Positions 22,091 to 34,399 of a DNA stretch of 64,000 nt are shown piece by piece. Below the pieces are notes generated by a model. That model saw only the letters and a program-made list of their open reading frames with translations. It searched no databases and had not been told where the DNA came from. Each line of letters begins with the position of its first letter. The stretch's first letter is position 1. This DNA comes from Gigantopelta aegis (Eukaryota; Mollusca; Gastropoda; Neomphalida; Peltospiridae). The position numbers and the translations under genes were made by a program. The stretch is from positions 18,696,596 to 18,760,595 of the forward strand of contig NC_054708.1 in NCBI RefSeq assembly GCF_016097555.1, in the 5' to 3' direction.

Positions 22091-22417
22091 TGGAACATAG
22101 CTTAGTGGTAGAGCGCTCGTTTGATGTGCGGTCATCTATGATCGATTCTCGTTGGTGGGCCCATTGGGCTATTTCTCATTCCAGCCAGTGCTCCACAACT
22201 GGTTTAACAATGGCTGTGGTATGTACTATCGTGTCTTTGGGATGGTGCATACGAAAGATTCCTTGCAGCTAATTGAAAAAAGTAGACCATGAAGTGGTGA
22301 CAGTGGGTTTCCTCTAAGTATCTGTGTGGTCCTTAACCATATGTCCGAAGCCATATAACCATAAATAAAATGTGTTGAGTGCGTCATTAAATAAACCATT
22401 TTCTTCTTTCCTTAATT
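22091..22417 (+). mobile_element. SINE, head A + core + tail 2, 13-bp target duplication
   Basis: Head gtggaacatagcttagtggt, core and tail 2 (accatatgtccgaagccata ... gagtgcgtcattaaataaa). It is flanked by TTTGGAGTAAGAG (22078..22090) and TTTGGAGTATGAG (22418..22430), one mismatch. Confidence 0.85.
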
Positions 22418-22565
22418 TTTGGAGTATGAGTTAAACATGCACAAAGCTTTTGTGTAGTGAAACCTAAGTGATCAACATTAAAGAGTTATTTCCCCTTACA
22501 TGTAACTAAAACGGCAGTAAAAAACCCAACAAAACCTCCAAAAAACAAACAAATTCTAAATGCAC

Positions 22566-22740
22566 AAAGCCTGGGATATCACACAGCTTGGTGGTAATAC
22601 TGCTTAACAAAGGTGTGAATGGACCCATTGAGATATTCCCATTCCAACTAGAGCCGCATGATTAGCATATCAAAGGTTGTGTGTCCTGTTCTATTATGTA
22701 CACCGAAAATACCTGTTCCTGTTGGTCAGAAAGATTATCT
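22566..22740 (+). mobile_element. decayed SINE, head A and part of core
   Basis: cctgggatatcacacagctt, tggacccattgagatattcc and gcatatcaaaggttgtgtgt follow the head-A SINE in order with many changes. Confidence 0.5.
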
Positions 22741-22806
22741 TATTTCATAGGTGTCTTCACGCATTTAGAAAGATTATCTTATTTCATAGGTGTCTTCACA
22801 CATTTT
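22727..22806. repeat. about 39-bp tandem duplication
   Basis: agaaagattatcttatttca plus about 19 more bases occurs twice in succession. Confidence 0.8.
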
Positions 22807-22884
22807 CTACACTAACTGTTGCTATTATTAATTATTAAAATGTTGGACACTTAACGAATACTGATTAAATAATGTGCTAGAAAA

Positions 22885-23870
22885 TTATTAATATTATAGT
22901 ATAGTTTATTAGCTTTAAGCCTTACGGCTCATAGGCATATACATATACATTCAATAAACAATGATACAAACAGATAATATATACAATGGGTGTTTGTGTA
23001 ATTGGAGGATGGACAGTTATATATGCTTAGAACGTAAAAAGGTTGCATATTTGAGAAATTTACCGAGATTACATAGTTCTTTTCTGTTTTGAACTGATAA
23101 TAATTGTACAATTTTAAACATAGATGGTTTGAACCAATAATATTTTTTTATGTAAGTAATTCGTAAACCTGTATACAATGGACATATCAGAATAAAATGA
23201 TATTCGTCTTCTATATCGTCCTTATTGCACAATTTACATTTTCTTTCCGATCTTTCTATACCATAATATCTTCCTTGTTCAATGAGCAATTGATGGGAAG
23301 ATACACGAAATTTTGTAATAAGCGTGGCATAACATTCAGGAATTGATATTCTAAGATAATATTGCAAACAAAAAGTGTCTTTTCAGCAGTTTATATAATG
23401 TACATTTTGGAGATTTGTCTATTGTAGCATCTTTCTCTTGAATAAACTGGTCCGTTAGACGTATTTCTAAACATTTTAAAAATGAGTTAGTACTATCTAC
23501 ATGCTGACTACACCAAACATCTCCGAAACCTATTGATAGTAGTAAATATCTTACCTGGTATAGCCAATTAGAGGGATTCATGTGTTCTAACATATCTTCA
23601 TATAATGATTTTAAGATACAATTTCTGGTTTGTAGTAATTTCAACCAATATTTAACTATTCTAATTTTTCGCATAATACTTAAAGGAACTCTTCCAAGTT
23701 CTGTCAAAACAACTACATTTGTGGTGCATTTCTTGACATTCTTTTCTTTTCTTTGTACGTCGTTTGCCAATGTACAGAAATACATGTAACCACTTTTAAA
23801 AAGCATTATAATGATATTAAGCTTTGACCTGAACATTTTTCATTAGTAGCTGAGCTGATAAAATCTAGTA
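22885..23870 (-). mobile_element. 5'-truncated LINE 3' end
   Basis: The remnant covers the C-terminal part of the LINE ORF2 and its 3'UTR, which on the minus strand reads atgagccgtaaggcttaaag before an ATTAATA-rich end near 22885. It is about 1 kb long. Only the last quarter of a normal LINE is present, the usual result of incomplete reverse transcription. Confidence 0.75.
23017..23836 (-). pseudogene. LINE ORF2 C-terminus, frameshifted
   Basis: Two overlapping minus-strand frames (23836..23351 and 23367..23017) together give the region after the reverse transcriptase. The first has ELGRVPLSIMRKIRIVKYW and LLLSIGFGDVWCSQHV. The second has FRVSSHQLLIEQGRY, then KCKLCNKDDIEDEYHFILIC, the Cys-rich zf-RVT-type motif. 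A frameshift separates them near 23360. It cannot encode a functional protein. Confidence 0.8.
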
Positions 23871-24027
23871 GACTTCAGTAAAGAATGGGGTAGCTCCATA
23901 ATTTTAATAAAAGAAAGAAAGCCAGAATGAACTAGATCATTAAAAAAATGAAACGTTATTTATTATTCGTGCTTTTTAAAATGTTTTTTTACTTAAAAAT
24001 TCAACACATAACATGAAATGGTCCATT

Positions 24028-24738
24028 GCAAATGCCAATCTAATTAAAATGAGCTCCATTATTACATGTGGATCTAACAGCAGCCAGTTGAAGCTCATGT
24101 CCACCAATCAAAACCGTACTTGCAGAATCATGCCAGTGATTTAAAAATAATTTGAAAACATTTCAAATTATCCTGAGGGTATACGACATGTTTTGTGTGA
24201 ATTACGAATGCCTTAAAACATGTTTTATTTTATAAAATAAATAATTTGTAATGTAAAACTGAAGACTGATTTAGTTTTTTTTTTTTATAAATAAATAAAT
24301 CATTTTTAATGTAAAATTGAAGACTGATAACTCATCCCGTATGTATTGGTATGGTTTGCTGTACTGCGGCCACTAAAATAGACTCACCCAATATTTTTAG
24401 AATTTGTATGCTCCCAAATAACGTTATAAAAGGCGAAGTGTGATTGGTCAATATTTAAATTATTATTTACAGACGAAATGTTACCTGGACATTGGAGACT
24501 ACGCAGTGTTGTTAGCAATCTGATTAAAATTAGTTCTACTGGTCTAAATAAGGCATTCGTAATTCACATGAAACATCGTATACCCTCAGGATAATTCGGA
24601 ATATTTTCAAATTATTTTCAAATCACTGGCATGATTCTGCAAGTAAGGTTTTGATTGGTGGACATGAGCTCCAACTGGCTGCTGTTAGATCCACATGTAA
24701 TAGTGAAGCTAATTTTAATTACATTGTGCAAATGCTTA
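24028..24738. mobile_element. fold-back element with about 185-bp inverted arms
   Basis: The left arm (24028..24214) and right arm (24551..24738) are inverted copies at roughly 90% identity. Shared words include ttacatgtggatctaacagc, catgtccaccaatcaaaacc and gggtatacga. The 336-bp middle contains a small internal duplication (gaagactgat words at 24262 and 24320) and no frame. It is a non-autonomous DNA transposon or MITE. No clear target duplication was seen. Confidence 0.75.
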
Positions 24739-24855
24739 CAAGTAACTCAAAACATTAAAACATTGCTTATTCAAATTCTTTTTTCCACACAGAAACAAAT
24801 CCTCTTGACTATATAGCTTTGACAGATTATATTATGGTATGGTATGGCCTTGTCC

Positions 24856-24916
24856 ATCCATCCATCCATCCATCCATACATACATACATACATACATACA
24901 TACATACATACATACA

Positions 24917-24950
<34 letters not shown>
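24856..24950. repeat. (CATC)n-(CATA)n microsatellite
   Basis: About four CATC then about 20 CATA units, passing into TA repeats. Confidence 0.95.
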
Positions 24951-24952
<2 letters not shown>

Positions 24953-25125
24953 TATGGATGCCTCAATAGCTCAACAGGTATCGTGGCAAGTCTGCAAAGT
25001 TGCGGGCAATTCGGTGCCATACGTTCGAGTCCCAGCAACGGCACAGGACAATTTGTGAGGCCAGAAAGGATTTAATTATCCCCTGCGCCAGTGCGTTAAT
25101 ATCTATGTATGTAACAGTCAACCTC
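24953..25125 (+). mobile_element. tRNA-headed SINE, head E
   Basis: GCCTCAATAGCTCAACAGGT (A-box-like TAGCTCAACAGG) and, 60 bp on, CGTTCGAGTCCC (B-box). It is too divergent and too long between boxes for a functional tRNA. The 3' limit is uncertain. Confidence 0.55.
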
Positions 25126-25129
25126 GATA

Positions 25130-26680
25130 TATATACAATATATAGATATTCATACATCAATACATACATATATACATACACACATACATCTATCTTTAAA
25201 CTGTTTGTTTCCATGGAATATCTTTCTTATTAAATCATATAGGATCATCAACTAGGAAATGATGTGTGTCGAGTACCATAACTAGGTCACCACAGCCCAC
25301 TTTTCTCACACTACTGCACATGAAGGAAATCCTTATCCGGGCCATTTCTTACTTATGAATTCATACAACTTGGGTTTGCGGTGTGTCGCTTTCCATAACT
25401 AGGTCACCATGATCCACTTTTCATTTGTACTTGTTACGGCATTTCTTACTTAACTGTTTCAGTTTTCAATCGTTTAAAGAATTAATTTATATTTAAGAGT
25501 TATGTTTGAACTTGGTGTGATGTATTCATTGGGTGAATATAATGGTAAAATTTAGTTTTAATTTGTTGGTCTGTTTAGTTTTGCACATGTTGTTAACCTA
25601 TTTTATTATTAACATTTTTGTATTACTTTTTATTTCTAACCACTTGAATTTTTTTTCTTCTTCAAAAAGTTAAATTTAATTCAGATGTATATTATTCCCA
25701 GTAACATAGGTGATGTCGGGGAACCACATGAATTATTTATAATTACTATAAATGACAAAATAATTAAAACGACAAAGATACACTTTTTTCTCTCTCTCAG
25801 AAACATTTTTAATGAACATATTCAGCCAGATTTAGTACACATTGAATTTTAAATACTAGCCAGGTAAGTAACTAAATCCTTAACCAAACTGTGTCCTATT
25901 TTGAGGTGACCTGATTATTATAAGTGATGAATTACTATTTGTGAATTTATAAGGAAACATAGTGAGCATATGACCAAGCAGTTAAGTGTACTCTGTGCTT
26001 TCCTGTTACTAAGACTGTACTGCACTGAACAACCTTGGGTCTCTCAGTGTATTTTTTCACTTTTTCTTCTGTCATGCTATTTTTCATAATACATGATGTG
26101 GGCAGGTCCACCTTCGACCATCGCTCATTTTGTTTATGAGGTTTGCAATTAGTTTAGAGAAAGAAAGAAAAAAAGTGAAATTGAATTGGGAATTCATCAT
26201 TGTACCTGCATATAATAAGCTGTGTACATTTTTTCATTCATACTCTTGGCATTTATGTATCATTCCAGGTAAGGAATTATTATTAATTTGTTTCATTATT
26301 TAAAAAAAATAGCAATGGGATTGAAATTTAATACAGTATATTTGGACTAAATTTAACACACATTTAATGGGTTACCTTCTGACAGTACAAATATATGATA
26401 CGGTATATCTCGGCCAATATATCAGCAGAGCATGAATTTAACATTCACATCAGAATCAGTTACTGTAGTTATCATGATATAAATTGCTGCTGGATAATAA
26501 TTACAAGATCTGTTCATACAAGCTATATTGTGGAATTGTATGTATTTGACTATAATACAGTAGTCTCATTGATTGATTGGTTTTTAAAAATATTTTGGAC
26601 ATTTGAGAGAGAGTGTTTTTTAACATAAGAAATTCTTGTATCTTTTTTGAGTTAAAATAGACTAAAGTGGTCCAATTATG
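25130..26680. other. intronic, non-coding
   Basis: AT-rich. A motif, ataactaggtcaccaYRRYCCACTTTTC, appears twice (about 25270 and 25396) as a weak direct repeat. No coding sequence. Confidence 0.35.
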
Positions 26681-26684
26681 TATA

Positions 26685-26860
26685 CAGTGAAACCTCTCAA
26701 AACCGGACCCTCTGTAAACAGGAATCCCCTCAAAACTGGGCATTTTTCATGGGCCCTTTTTAAATATCTGTACATAAGAGAACCTCTCTAAACCGGATAC
26801 CTCTTAAAACCGGACTTTTTACTTGGTCCAGAGGGTGTCCGGTTTAGAGAAGTTCCACTG
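26685..26860. mobile_element. MITE, CAGTGAAACCTCTC family, full length
   Basis: 176 bp, beginning CAGTGAAACCTCTCAAAACC and ending, inverted, with GGTTTAGAGAAGTTCCACTG. It is flanked by TA on both sides (26683-26684, 26861-26862). CAGTG...TA ends are typical of pogo-like Tc1/mariner relatives. Fragments of the same family lie at about 32494, 53310..53444 and 59560. Confidence 0.8.
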
Positions 26861-26888
26861 TATTTGAAGACTTCAGCTAGTCAAGCAT

Positions 26889-27209
26889 AAAGTTAAAGTT
26901 TGTTTTGTTTAATGACATCACTAGAGCACATTGATTTATTAAACATCCGCTTTTGGATATTAAACATTTGGTAATTTTGACATATAGTCATAGAGAACAA
27001 ACCTTTTATATTTTTCCATTAGTACCAAGGGATCTTTTTTTATGTGCACCATCCAATGGACAGGATAGCACATATGACAGTCTTTGATATACCAGTCGTG
27101 GTGCACTGGTTGGAACTAGAGATAGCCCGATAGGCCCACCAACAGGTAACGATCCTAAACCGACCATGTATCAGGCAAGCTCTTTACCACTGGGCTACGT
27201 CTCGCCCCG
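26889..27209 (-). mobile_element. SINE, head A + core + tail 1
   Basis: Reverse-oriented. It starts with the tail aaagttaaagtttgttttgt and ends at the head (complement CGGGGCGAGACGTAGCCCAG). TAGTCA on both edges may be a short target duplication. Confidence 0.8.
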
Positions 27210-28360
27210 TAGTCACACTTAGCCAATAGTAAGTCATTACAATTGATAATTTTCATTGCATGTTCAAATTGCTTGTAATAAATATGAGGTTATCATTCTT
27301 TGCAAGCTTTTATTTCCCCTGATTGTTATAAATATGAAATTTCATAAAGTAAATTATGTCAAACCTGCCCAAGCAGTCACCCATCTTTAAAAACCCCCGC
27401 CTTATCATTTCTACAAATCACCTAATTTAGTATGAACATTTGATGTCTATTGGGCCATCTGGTGTCCTAAGAGGCGACTTTTTTAAAACTCGTATGTGGT
27501 GAGTTATTATTAATTTAACTATGAATAATGAGATGTGACAATGATAAAATAGCAATTCCCTCTGTTCTTAAATTTAATACAGTCCAATTATACATATACA
27601 CCTTCCTCTTGGCCTCTTCCTTTCCAGTCAGTGAGCAAAATTGTTCAATATACTTGAAAGGCTTGGGAATCTTTTAAATAAAAATGCATTTTATATTTAA
27701 AAAAAAAAAAATATTGACCAAAAAGCACTGGCTTTGCAATCAACTTATTTCATTAGACATTTGCAGGCCCTCTGATTTCATGGAAACGATCGTTTCCGGT
27801 ACCGTGTCGGTAAAATCATGTAACCAAAATTTCATTTCCCATGATTTTTATATTGAGTACGACTATTCAACAAAAATAATATATATATGTGTAATATATA
27901 ATATATATAATATCACAAGCCATGTAACCAAAAAAGTGTTTCAGATGAAATTTGAAATCCTATGGCCTGTATTTGTTTAAATATTGGGTGCCATAGCAGG
28001 GATTATCCAGGCGTTCTGTGAGTCTGAACATGGGTCCCTTCCCAGAAGAAAGCGGCACTGAAAATTCCCAATTTATGTTCAAAAATTTCCCAATATACAT
28101 GTTTATGTTTAGTTATATCTGTTCTCTATAATAAATTTATTTATCACACGGTGTACTGCATTATTCAGTGGACTGAAAACATCTTAAGTATGATTTACTC
28201 GCCCTATTTTTTCCAATCCCATCAAACATGGGACCATGGTGAAATATCTTGGTTAAATCCTTGCACAGATTAATGAGCCCATTCTCAGAATTTTTACAGT
28301 ACACAATTATTATGTTGTTTTCCTTTGGACTATGAGTACAAATTATTTAAAATTTACTCT
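27210..28360. other. intronic, non-coding
   Basis: AT-rich. The frame at 27684..27980 begins on a poly-A tract and has no recognisable content. Confidence 0.35.
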
Positions 28361-28361
28361 A

Positions 28362-28554
<193 letters not shown>

Positions 28555-28914
28555 TTCCTTAGGCAATAAATATTCTAAACCCAGCTCGGGCTGGCTTAAT
28601 GTTGCAGCTGTTCACATGTTGAACATTGGTCTTATTTTTAACAGACATTATTTCCCCCCTAGTGGTGACAGTCACCCTGTTTATCAGGAGTTCCCTTGCA
28701 GCTGGTATGCTGCACAAGTGTGTCCTATTCTCAAATACATTCAACATTCAACAGCCAGTGGCTGCCTAGACCTAGACCCATGCGAGCCCACGTCTTGTGT
28801 TAGCCTTGTCAGGTTGCTCAATGCTCCACCCAGCTGGGCTGAGTCTCTTTCTGTGGTTTTCTTTACCTTCTGTGAAGATCTGCAGCCTGGCCAGGCCAAG
28901 TTTTTAAAGGTACG
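28555..28914. other. GC-richer intronic block
   Basis: A locally balanced-composition stretch with several CAG/CCAGC words that stands out from its AT-rich surroundings. It ends in AAAG|GTACGG, a possible donor, but no acceptor-bounded exon can be defended. It could be a regulatory element. Confidence 0.25.
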
Positions 28915-29665
28915 GGTGACCTGTACTACTACAGACTATAACATGTTGAATGAATGACCTATTGGGATTTATCTCTCTTTTTTTAAATTTACTACAATTG
29001 TACAGAAGTAGTTGGACTATAGTATGTTAATTAATGACCTATTGTGATTTAAAAAAAGAGAAGTATTTACTAGTCTTACAGGAATAGTTGGACTGTAACA
29101 TGTTGAATGAATGACCTATTGAGATTTATCTTCTTTTTTATTATTATTAAATTTACTACAATTGTACGAAAGTAGTTGGACTATAGCATGTTGAATTAAT
29201 GACCTATTGAGATTTCTTTTCTTTTTTTTAATTATTAAATTTACTACAATTGTACAAAAGTAGTTGGACTATAGCATGTTGAATTAATGACCTATTGGAA
29301 TTTATCTTTTTATAAATTCACTAGTCGTACAGAAATAGTTGAACTATAACATGTTGAATAACCTAAAAATATATAAATAATAACCTATTACTTGCGATTT
29401 ACCTTTTACAACATTTACTACTGTTGTACAGAAATAGTTGGACCATGACATATTGAATAATCTATTACTTGTGATTTGTCATTTTACTACAGTCATACAG
29501 AAATAGTTGGAATATAACATTGAATAACCTATAAAAATGTAAGCTTATTTTTTTTAAATAACCTATTATTTGTGATTTATCTTTCTTAAAATTGACTAGT
29601 CAAAAAAAAGAGTTGGACTACAACATTGAATAACCTATAAAAATTAAACTTATTATTTTGCTTAT
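28915..29665. repeat. about 75-90-bp imperfect tandem array
   Basis: Roughly eight units each contain agtagttggactatagcatg followed by ttgaattaatgacctatt and a T-rich spacer. Homologous points fall at 28942, 29023, 29100, 29189, 29277 and 29351. Units diverge toward the 3' end. Confidence 0.85.
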
Positions 29666-31409
29666 TGTCAGACAAGTTCTACTGACATTTAAAATTTACA
29701 AAGTATTTAAAAGATGTGTAAGAAAAAGGTTATATGATGTTGCTGGGTGTGGTTTTCAGCTTTTTATCTGATTTCACCTTTTTTGTGTGTGTAAACTGAT
29801 CTTCACATAGACTACATTTGATCTGAAATAATCTTTATTTGAGTGTAGTATAGATGTTTCAGCTTTTTAAGGATCAGTTCATCTGTTATTTTTAAATGGT
29901 CATCACATCCATGGGAATACTTTTGTACTCGTTCAACATTGTATAATAATCTTACACTATACATGTACTGTGCAATTAGATACAGGAGAATCTAATTCAC
30001 GTACAAGTATTTCATTAATACATGCTCTCCTAATTTAAATAACACAATTAGCAACATATAGAATAACTTTAGTGTATATGTTGAATGCAGTAACAGTATA
30101 CGAAAAGCGAAAAATAGCCATCCTGGATGTAAAATAAATGCACGTAAATGCAGGGTTTATGGTGACATTTATGAAGTATTGATTGAAGATGAAATTTATT
30201 ATGTATATTTCATACTAAATAGTGGAGCACTGATTGGTTTGGTAAAACACCTGGTGTGTCTATAGAAGAGTATTAATCCCGTAATCTGCTCTACTTCGGG
30301 TGAATCTTAGATATATGGTTTTAAAATTTTCATTGCGGTGGATGGAGAGATCTCATTCACGTAGTAACAATCTTTGATGCGCTCGGATTTAAATCTGAAA
30401 AAACAAGAAGAAAAAAGTTATAACATTAATGAATACAGAGGTAGGGTTTTGTAGTTCTAGAAAAAAGTTAAAATGATAATTTGATTCTCTCCCCCCCTCC
30501 CTTTTTATTTCATTTTAACACAAATTGCGCATGGACCTTGCAGCAGAATGCTGTTCAGTTTCCATAGGAACTATATTGGCTTTCATGTAGTCGAGCCTTA
30601 AGGCTGCCGGCTGAAATTCGTATTTGCCAGCTGATAAGACATGCTGGTTCTATCAGGCTAATGTCTGGCCTCTTTGAACATTTATCAATCTGAATACAGC
30701 GTCAACAATTAATACTAATAGCCAGCATACAGACTAATTGGAAAATATGGAAAATCAATTGAAATGTGCATGTGCTTGTACAATGTACATGCATGTATAA
30801 GATTTACCATACTATATATACACATGTGTGGGTGCACTATAATATGTCTTTGACTTGTAATTGAAGTACATTGTAGTTTACATGCTGTCTAGTTAAACTT
30901 AAAGTAGGTTGTTCTTAGGAAGCACTTGTTTATTAAGACTGCTTTGACTAAAGTTTAATTTTAACAAAGTTTAACAAAAAAGAAGCAAACCTGAGGTGTT
31001 TGAGTTTTTGTTTTGTTTTGTATTTAAGCATTTAGAATGTCTTCAGATTGTATTTTCTTCCTACTATTCTTCTGTTAATAGCAGTTTTCTCCAATTTAGG
31101 TCACATAGAAATATATTGTTGGCTATATCCAGGTATGAAAAGCGGGTCTTACCTTACCCATTACCAAATTACCCAAATGGCAATTGCTAATTTTTATGCA
31201 AAGTTGCTACAACATTCAATACTTGGCTTACAAAAGTTTGACCAAATTAGCCACTTTTCAATAGTTTTTGCAAAAAATTCTCTATATAACTGATTTTAAA
31301 ACCCCCCACAAACAATCTTCAGTGTGAGCACTGGAAACAGTTCAATATTGTTCTAGTGCCACCTGAAAAACTTGTCATGTCTTTGTTCTTCGCTTAAAAA
31401 AATCACAGT
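29666..31409. other. intronic, non-coding
   Basis: AT-rich. The part at 30540..30720 has more balanced composition but no frame. No repeat is recognised. Confidence 0.35.
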
Positions 31410-31411
31410 TA

Positions 31412-32371
31412 CCGTATATCTTCGCCTGTAAGTCGATCTCGGCTATAAGTCGAGTCCCTAATTTCAAGCCCTGAAAACTTATTTTTTTATTGACCCGTTT
31501 ATAAGTCGACCCATGAAAAACTACTTATAAATATTGAAATATTTCTTATTTTCAGCACATGAGAACAATAATATTTGAACAAAAGAAAATTATTTTACAA
31601 ACTTCGGTTTTCATGTTTTGTACATCCCAATATAATCAGACTATTCCAATCAAACTATCATTATTACATAGCATCAAAACGAAATATTCCCTTAGTAGAG
31701 AGTGAAAGCTGTTTGACTGTTACTGTATAGTACTGTACAGATGGTTTTGTGCACAGACAACAACTTTATTTATAAACACTGACAACAGATCACCACGATA
31801 AAACTGAAAGTATCACGTTTTGCCGCCATATTAATACATGTAAGGAGGATAACTCTGGAAAGTACACTGGTTTTTGTACCAAATGATGTGTGTCCCTATT
31901 GCTCTAGATAGTGAACTGCAGAGATCAGTCTATTTTAATGGAAAGCTCAGTAATATTCATGAAGTTAATCACCGCCAAAACATTGTTTCAACAACCATTA
32001 ATGCCAGTGACCAGATTTCAAAATAAACTCAGGCAACAGGTAGTTAGTATTGTTTACATTTTTACTATTAGTGATGACTGTTAATTTAACTAAGTGGACT
32101 GTTGTCTTGGTATGTGAGTGAGATCGTACGCCTTTTCACATAACCAAAACCGTTCTAATGCCAAAAAAAAAAGGTTATAAAAAATAAATGTGTCAAATTA
32201 ACATATTTGAGTATAAATACATGGCATACTTCAACAATAAAACTTGTAAAATAATCCCCAAAACAGTAATATTTTTTGGTGAATTTTTTTTACCCTCTTA
32301 TAAGTCGACCCCCCAAGTTATAAAATAATTTTTGGGTGAAAAAAATTCGACTTATAGGCGAAGATATACGG
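31412..32371. mobile_element. 960-bp non-autonomous DNA transposon with TA duplication
   Basis: Ends CCGTATATCTTCGCC and its inverse GGCGAAGATATACGG, exact over 15 bp and extending imperfectly for another 12 (TRTAAGTCGA). It is flanked by TA (31410-31411, 32372-32373). The word TATAAGTCGA recurs near both ends, which would suit transposase binding. It has no coding frame. The superfamily is unassigned. Confidence 0.75.
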
Positions 32372-32493
32372 TAGTCCCTATGTTTTAGACTCTGTAAAGA
32401 TTTTCTGCATTTTTTTTCACAATCATTTTCATCTTTGCTTGTCAATGTATAGAGGGTAGGACATTATAAACATTTTACAGCTTAGCTGTATAG

Positions 32494-32560
32494 TAAAAAC
32501 CTCTCAAAAGCAGACCCTCTGTAAACCAGCATTCCTTCGAAACTAAACAGTTTTTTATGG
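32494..32560. mobile_element. fragment of the CAGTGAAACCTCTC MITE family
   Basis: agtaaaaacctctcaaaagc and agaccctctgtaaaccagca match the left third of the copy at 26685. Confidence 0.55.
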
Positions 32561-32724
32561 TTCCTTTTTCTTGTCTTCTTAAATGAAATACAAAGAAGAG
32601 ATATAGATATACTTTTTCGACAGAGGCATCAGCGTCAGCTTATGCATTTTAATTTACGGTTATAGATTTGCATTTAGACCAGTTTCACACAAACTGTAAG
32701 TCCTATAGGTCAGTGAACCTATGT

Positions 32725-32895
32725 AGGGCTAGCTCTGGGTCAGCAGAAAATTTCCCAAAATTATCTATCAAACTTCAAAAACTTAGAAAATATCTATTAT
32801 TTCATGAAATTATTTCACCAAATTGAAATAAAATTCGCCAATTGTTTTTGAAATTCGCAATTGGCGAATTTGGCTAGTGCCAGAGCTGGCCCTGC
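32725..32895. mobile_element. MITE, CAGxGCTAG family, copy 2 (inverted)
   Basis: Starts AGGGCTAGCTCTGGGTCAGC and ends GCTAGTGCCAGAGCTGGCCC. It is the reverse-orientation relative of 21000..21190, sharing aattcgccaatt and the atttcatgaaattatttc region. Confidence 0.65.
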
Positions 32896-33900
32896 TATGT
32901 ATGTTCATCCCATATGGTAGGTGGGACATTTTTAATTCTGTGGAATTCTTGTCCAATTCAGATGTTTGTCACTGTACAGTGTACTGAAGAATGAAATCAT
33001 TTGAAATGAATTTCTGAATATCCACAACCTTTCAACAGCTGTTAATGACATTACTGCACTAACCAGATATTGCTGTGCTCAGAACAGATTAAAAAAAGCA
33101 AAAAAACACTCAAAAACCTAAAGTATTGAGATGTCAAACTTATGCCCACCTCAGTGAAGTATATTACCACTGGGCTATATCCCGGCCCAAACCTTCAATG
33201 AGGACGTACATGTACCAGATGTGAAATGACAGCAATAAGCATTCATCTCTTCTTGCTAATTTATTTAATTAAAACACCAATTTTCTTAATTTTATTTTTA
33301 TTAGATTCTATTTTCATTTTACATTTTTTGCACCCCTCAAAAAAGAAGAAGAAAAAGAAAAAGAAAATTAATAAAATAAAATAAAAAGAGAGAAAATATA
33401 TGAACAAGAAAAGTCCCTAAATCTTGCCTTCAAATTGATAACAATGTTTACTGGATCACCGGATGTGTGTCCCTATTGTAGAGTTTCTCACTGATTGCTA
33501 TCTCATTGGGTGGATTTTTAGATGAGCACTTTCTTTGTCCCTGTTTCTTTTTAACGTGGTGGCCTGGTGGCCGTGGTTAATGCTGCCTTGGTTACCCAGA
33601 CACCAGCACCTTGTGATCACTGACCACTTGGCCTGTTGACGGGATCAAAGATCTGGCCAGATTTGATGGCCTGACATTGGGCTCTCGGCTCCGTCTTGAT
33701 GTGAGAACACACGGTTCCCACTCCTCTGTATTCATTACTTCAGCAGGTTCCCATGCATTCAGCAACTTGTACGAATGTGTGGTGTCTGCAGGTGTTAAAA
33801 AGAATTGAGATGAAGTACAGAAAGTTAATTTGTTAATATCATCTGTATAAAAGTGTGGAAAAAAAATAGTATTATATACAAGAAATGTAAAACATCTACA
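32896..33900. other. intronic, non-coding
   Basis: Contains a reverse-oriented SINE head fragment at 33156..33187 (taccactgggctatatcccg), purine-rich A/G tracts 33340..33390, and a more balanced block 33545..33730 with no frame. Confidence 0.4.
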
Positions 33901-34027
33901 GAAAGAAAGAAATGTTTTATTTTAACGACACCCTCGACACATTTTATTTATGGTTATATGGCATCAGACATATGGTTACGGACCACACAGACATTGAGAG
34001 AGAAAACCTGCTTTCGCCACTGCATGA
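33901..34027 (-). mobile_element. SINE tail 2 fragment
   Basis: Reverse-oriented: gaaagaaatgttttatttta, then acattttatttatggttata and catatggttacggaccacac. It is cut off where the palindrome at 34040 begins. Confidence 0.7.
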
Positions 34028-34039
34028 TGCAAATACAAA

Positions 34040-34398
34040 AATTTACATGTATAATACATGTATCAAAATGTAACTGAAACTTAATTTTTGAAAAATACAT
34101 GGGTTACACCCAACAGCCTCTGCTACACCACCCCACCCCTACATCTCCCCCCCCCCCCTGCTATAAATGCATATAAACACCAATAATGCAAATAAAAAAA
34201 TATTAACAGTTACATTTTGATATATGTATTATACATGTTAATTTTTGTATTTGCATTATTGGTGTTTATATGCATTTATAGCTATGGGGGAGATGTAGGG
34301 GGTGGGGTGGTGTAGCAGAGGCTGTTGGGTGTAACCCATGTATTTTTCAAAAACTAAGTTTCAGTTACATTTTGATACATGTATTATACATGTAATTT
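34040..34398. repeat. large palindrome, about 150-bp arms, 54-bp loop
   Basis: 34040..34194 and 34249..34398 are inverted copies at over 90% identity (shared aaaaatacatgggttacacc, cagcctctgctacaccaccc, atgcatataaacaccaataa). Most differences are in the poly-C/G tract. The loop itself repeats the outer end sequence (gttacattttgatatatgta). It is a fold-back MITE or a recent inverted duplication. Confidence 0.85.
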
Positions 34399-34399
34399 T

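Noticed and set aside
24953..25040. Stand-alone tRNA gene
   Set aside because: A and B boxes are present, but the spacing and failing stems do not make a tRNA. It is better read as a SINE head. The same applies to the heads at 17087 and 50731.
24819..25058. Tyr/Ile/His/Thr repeat protein
   Set aside because: It is the reading of the CATA microsatellite.
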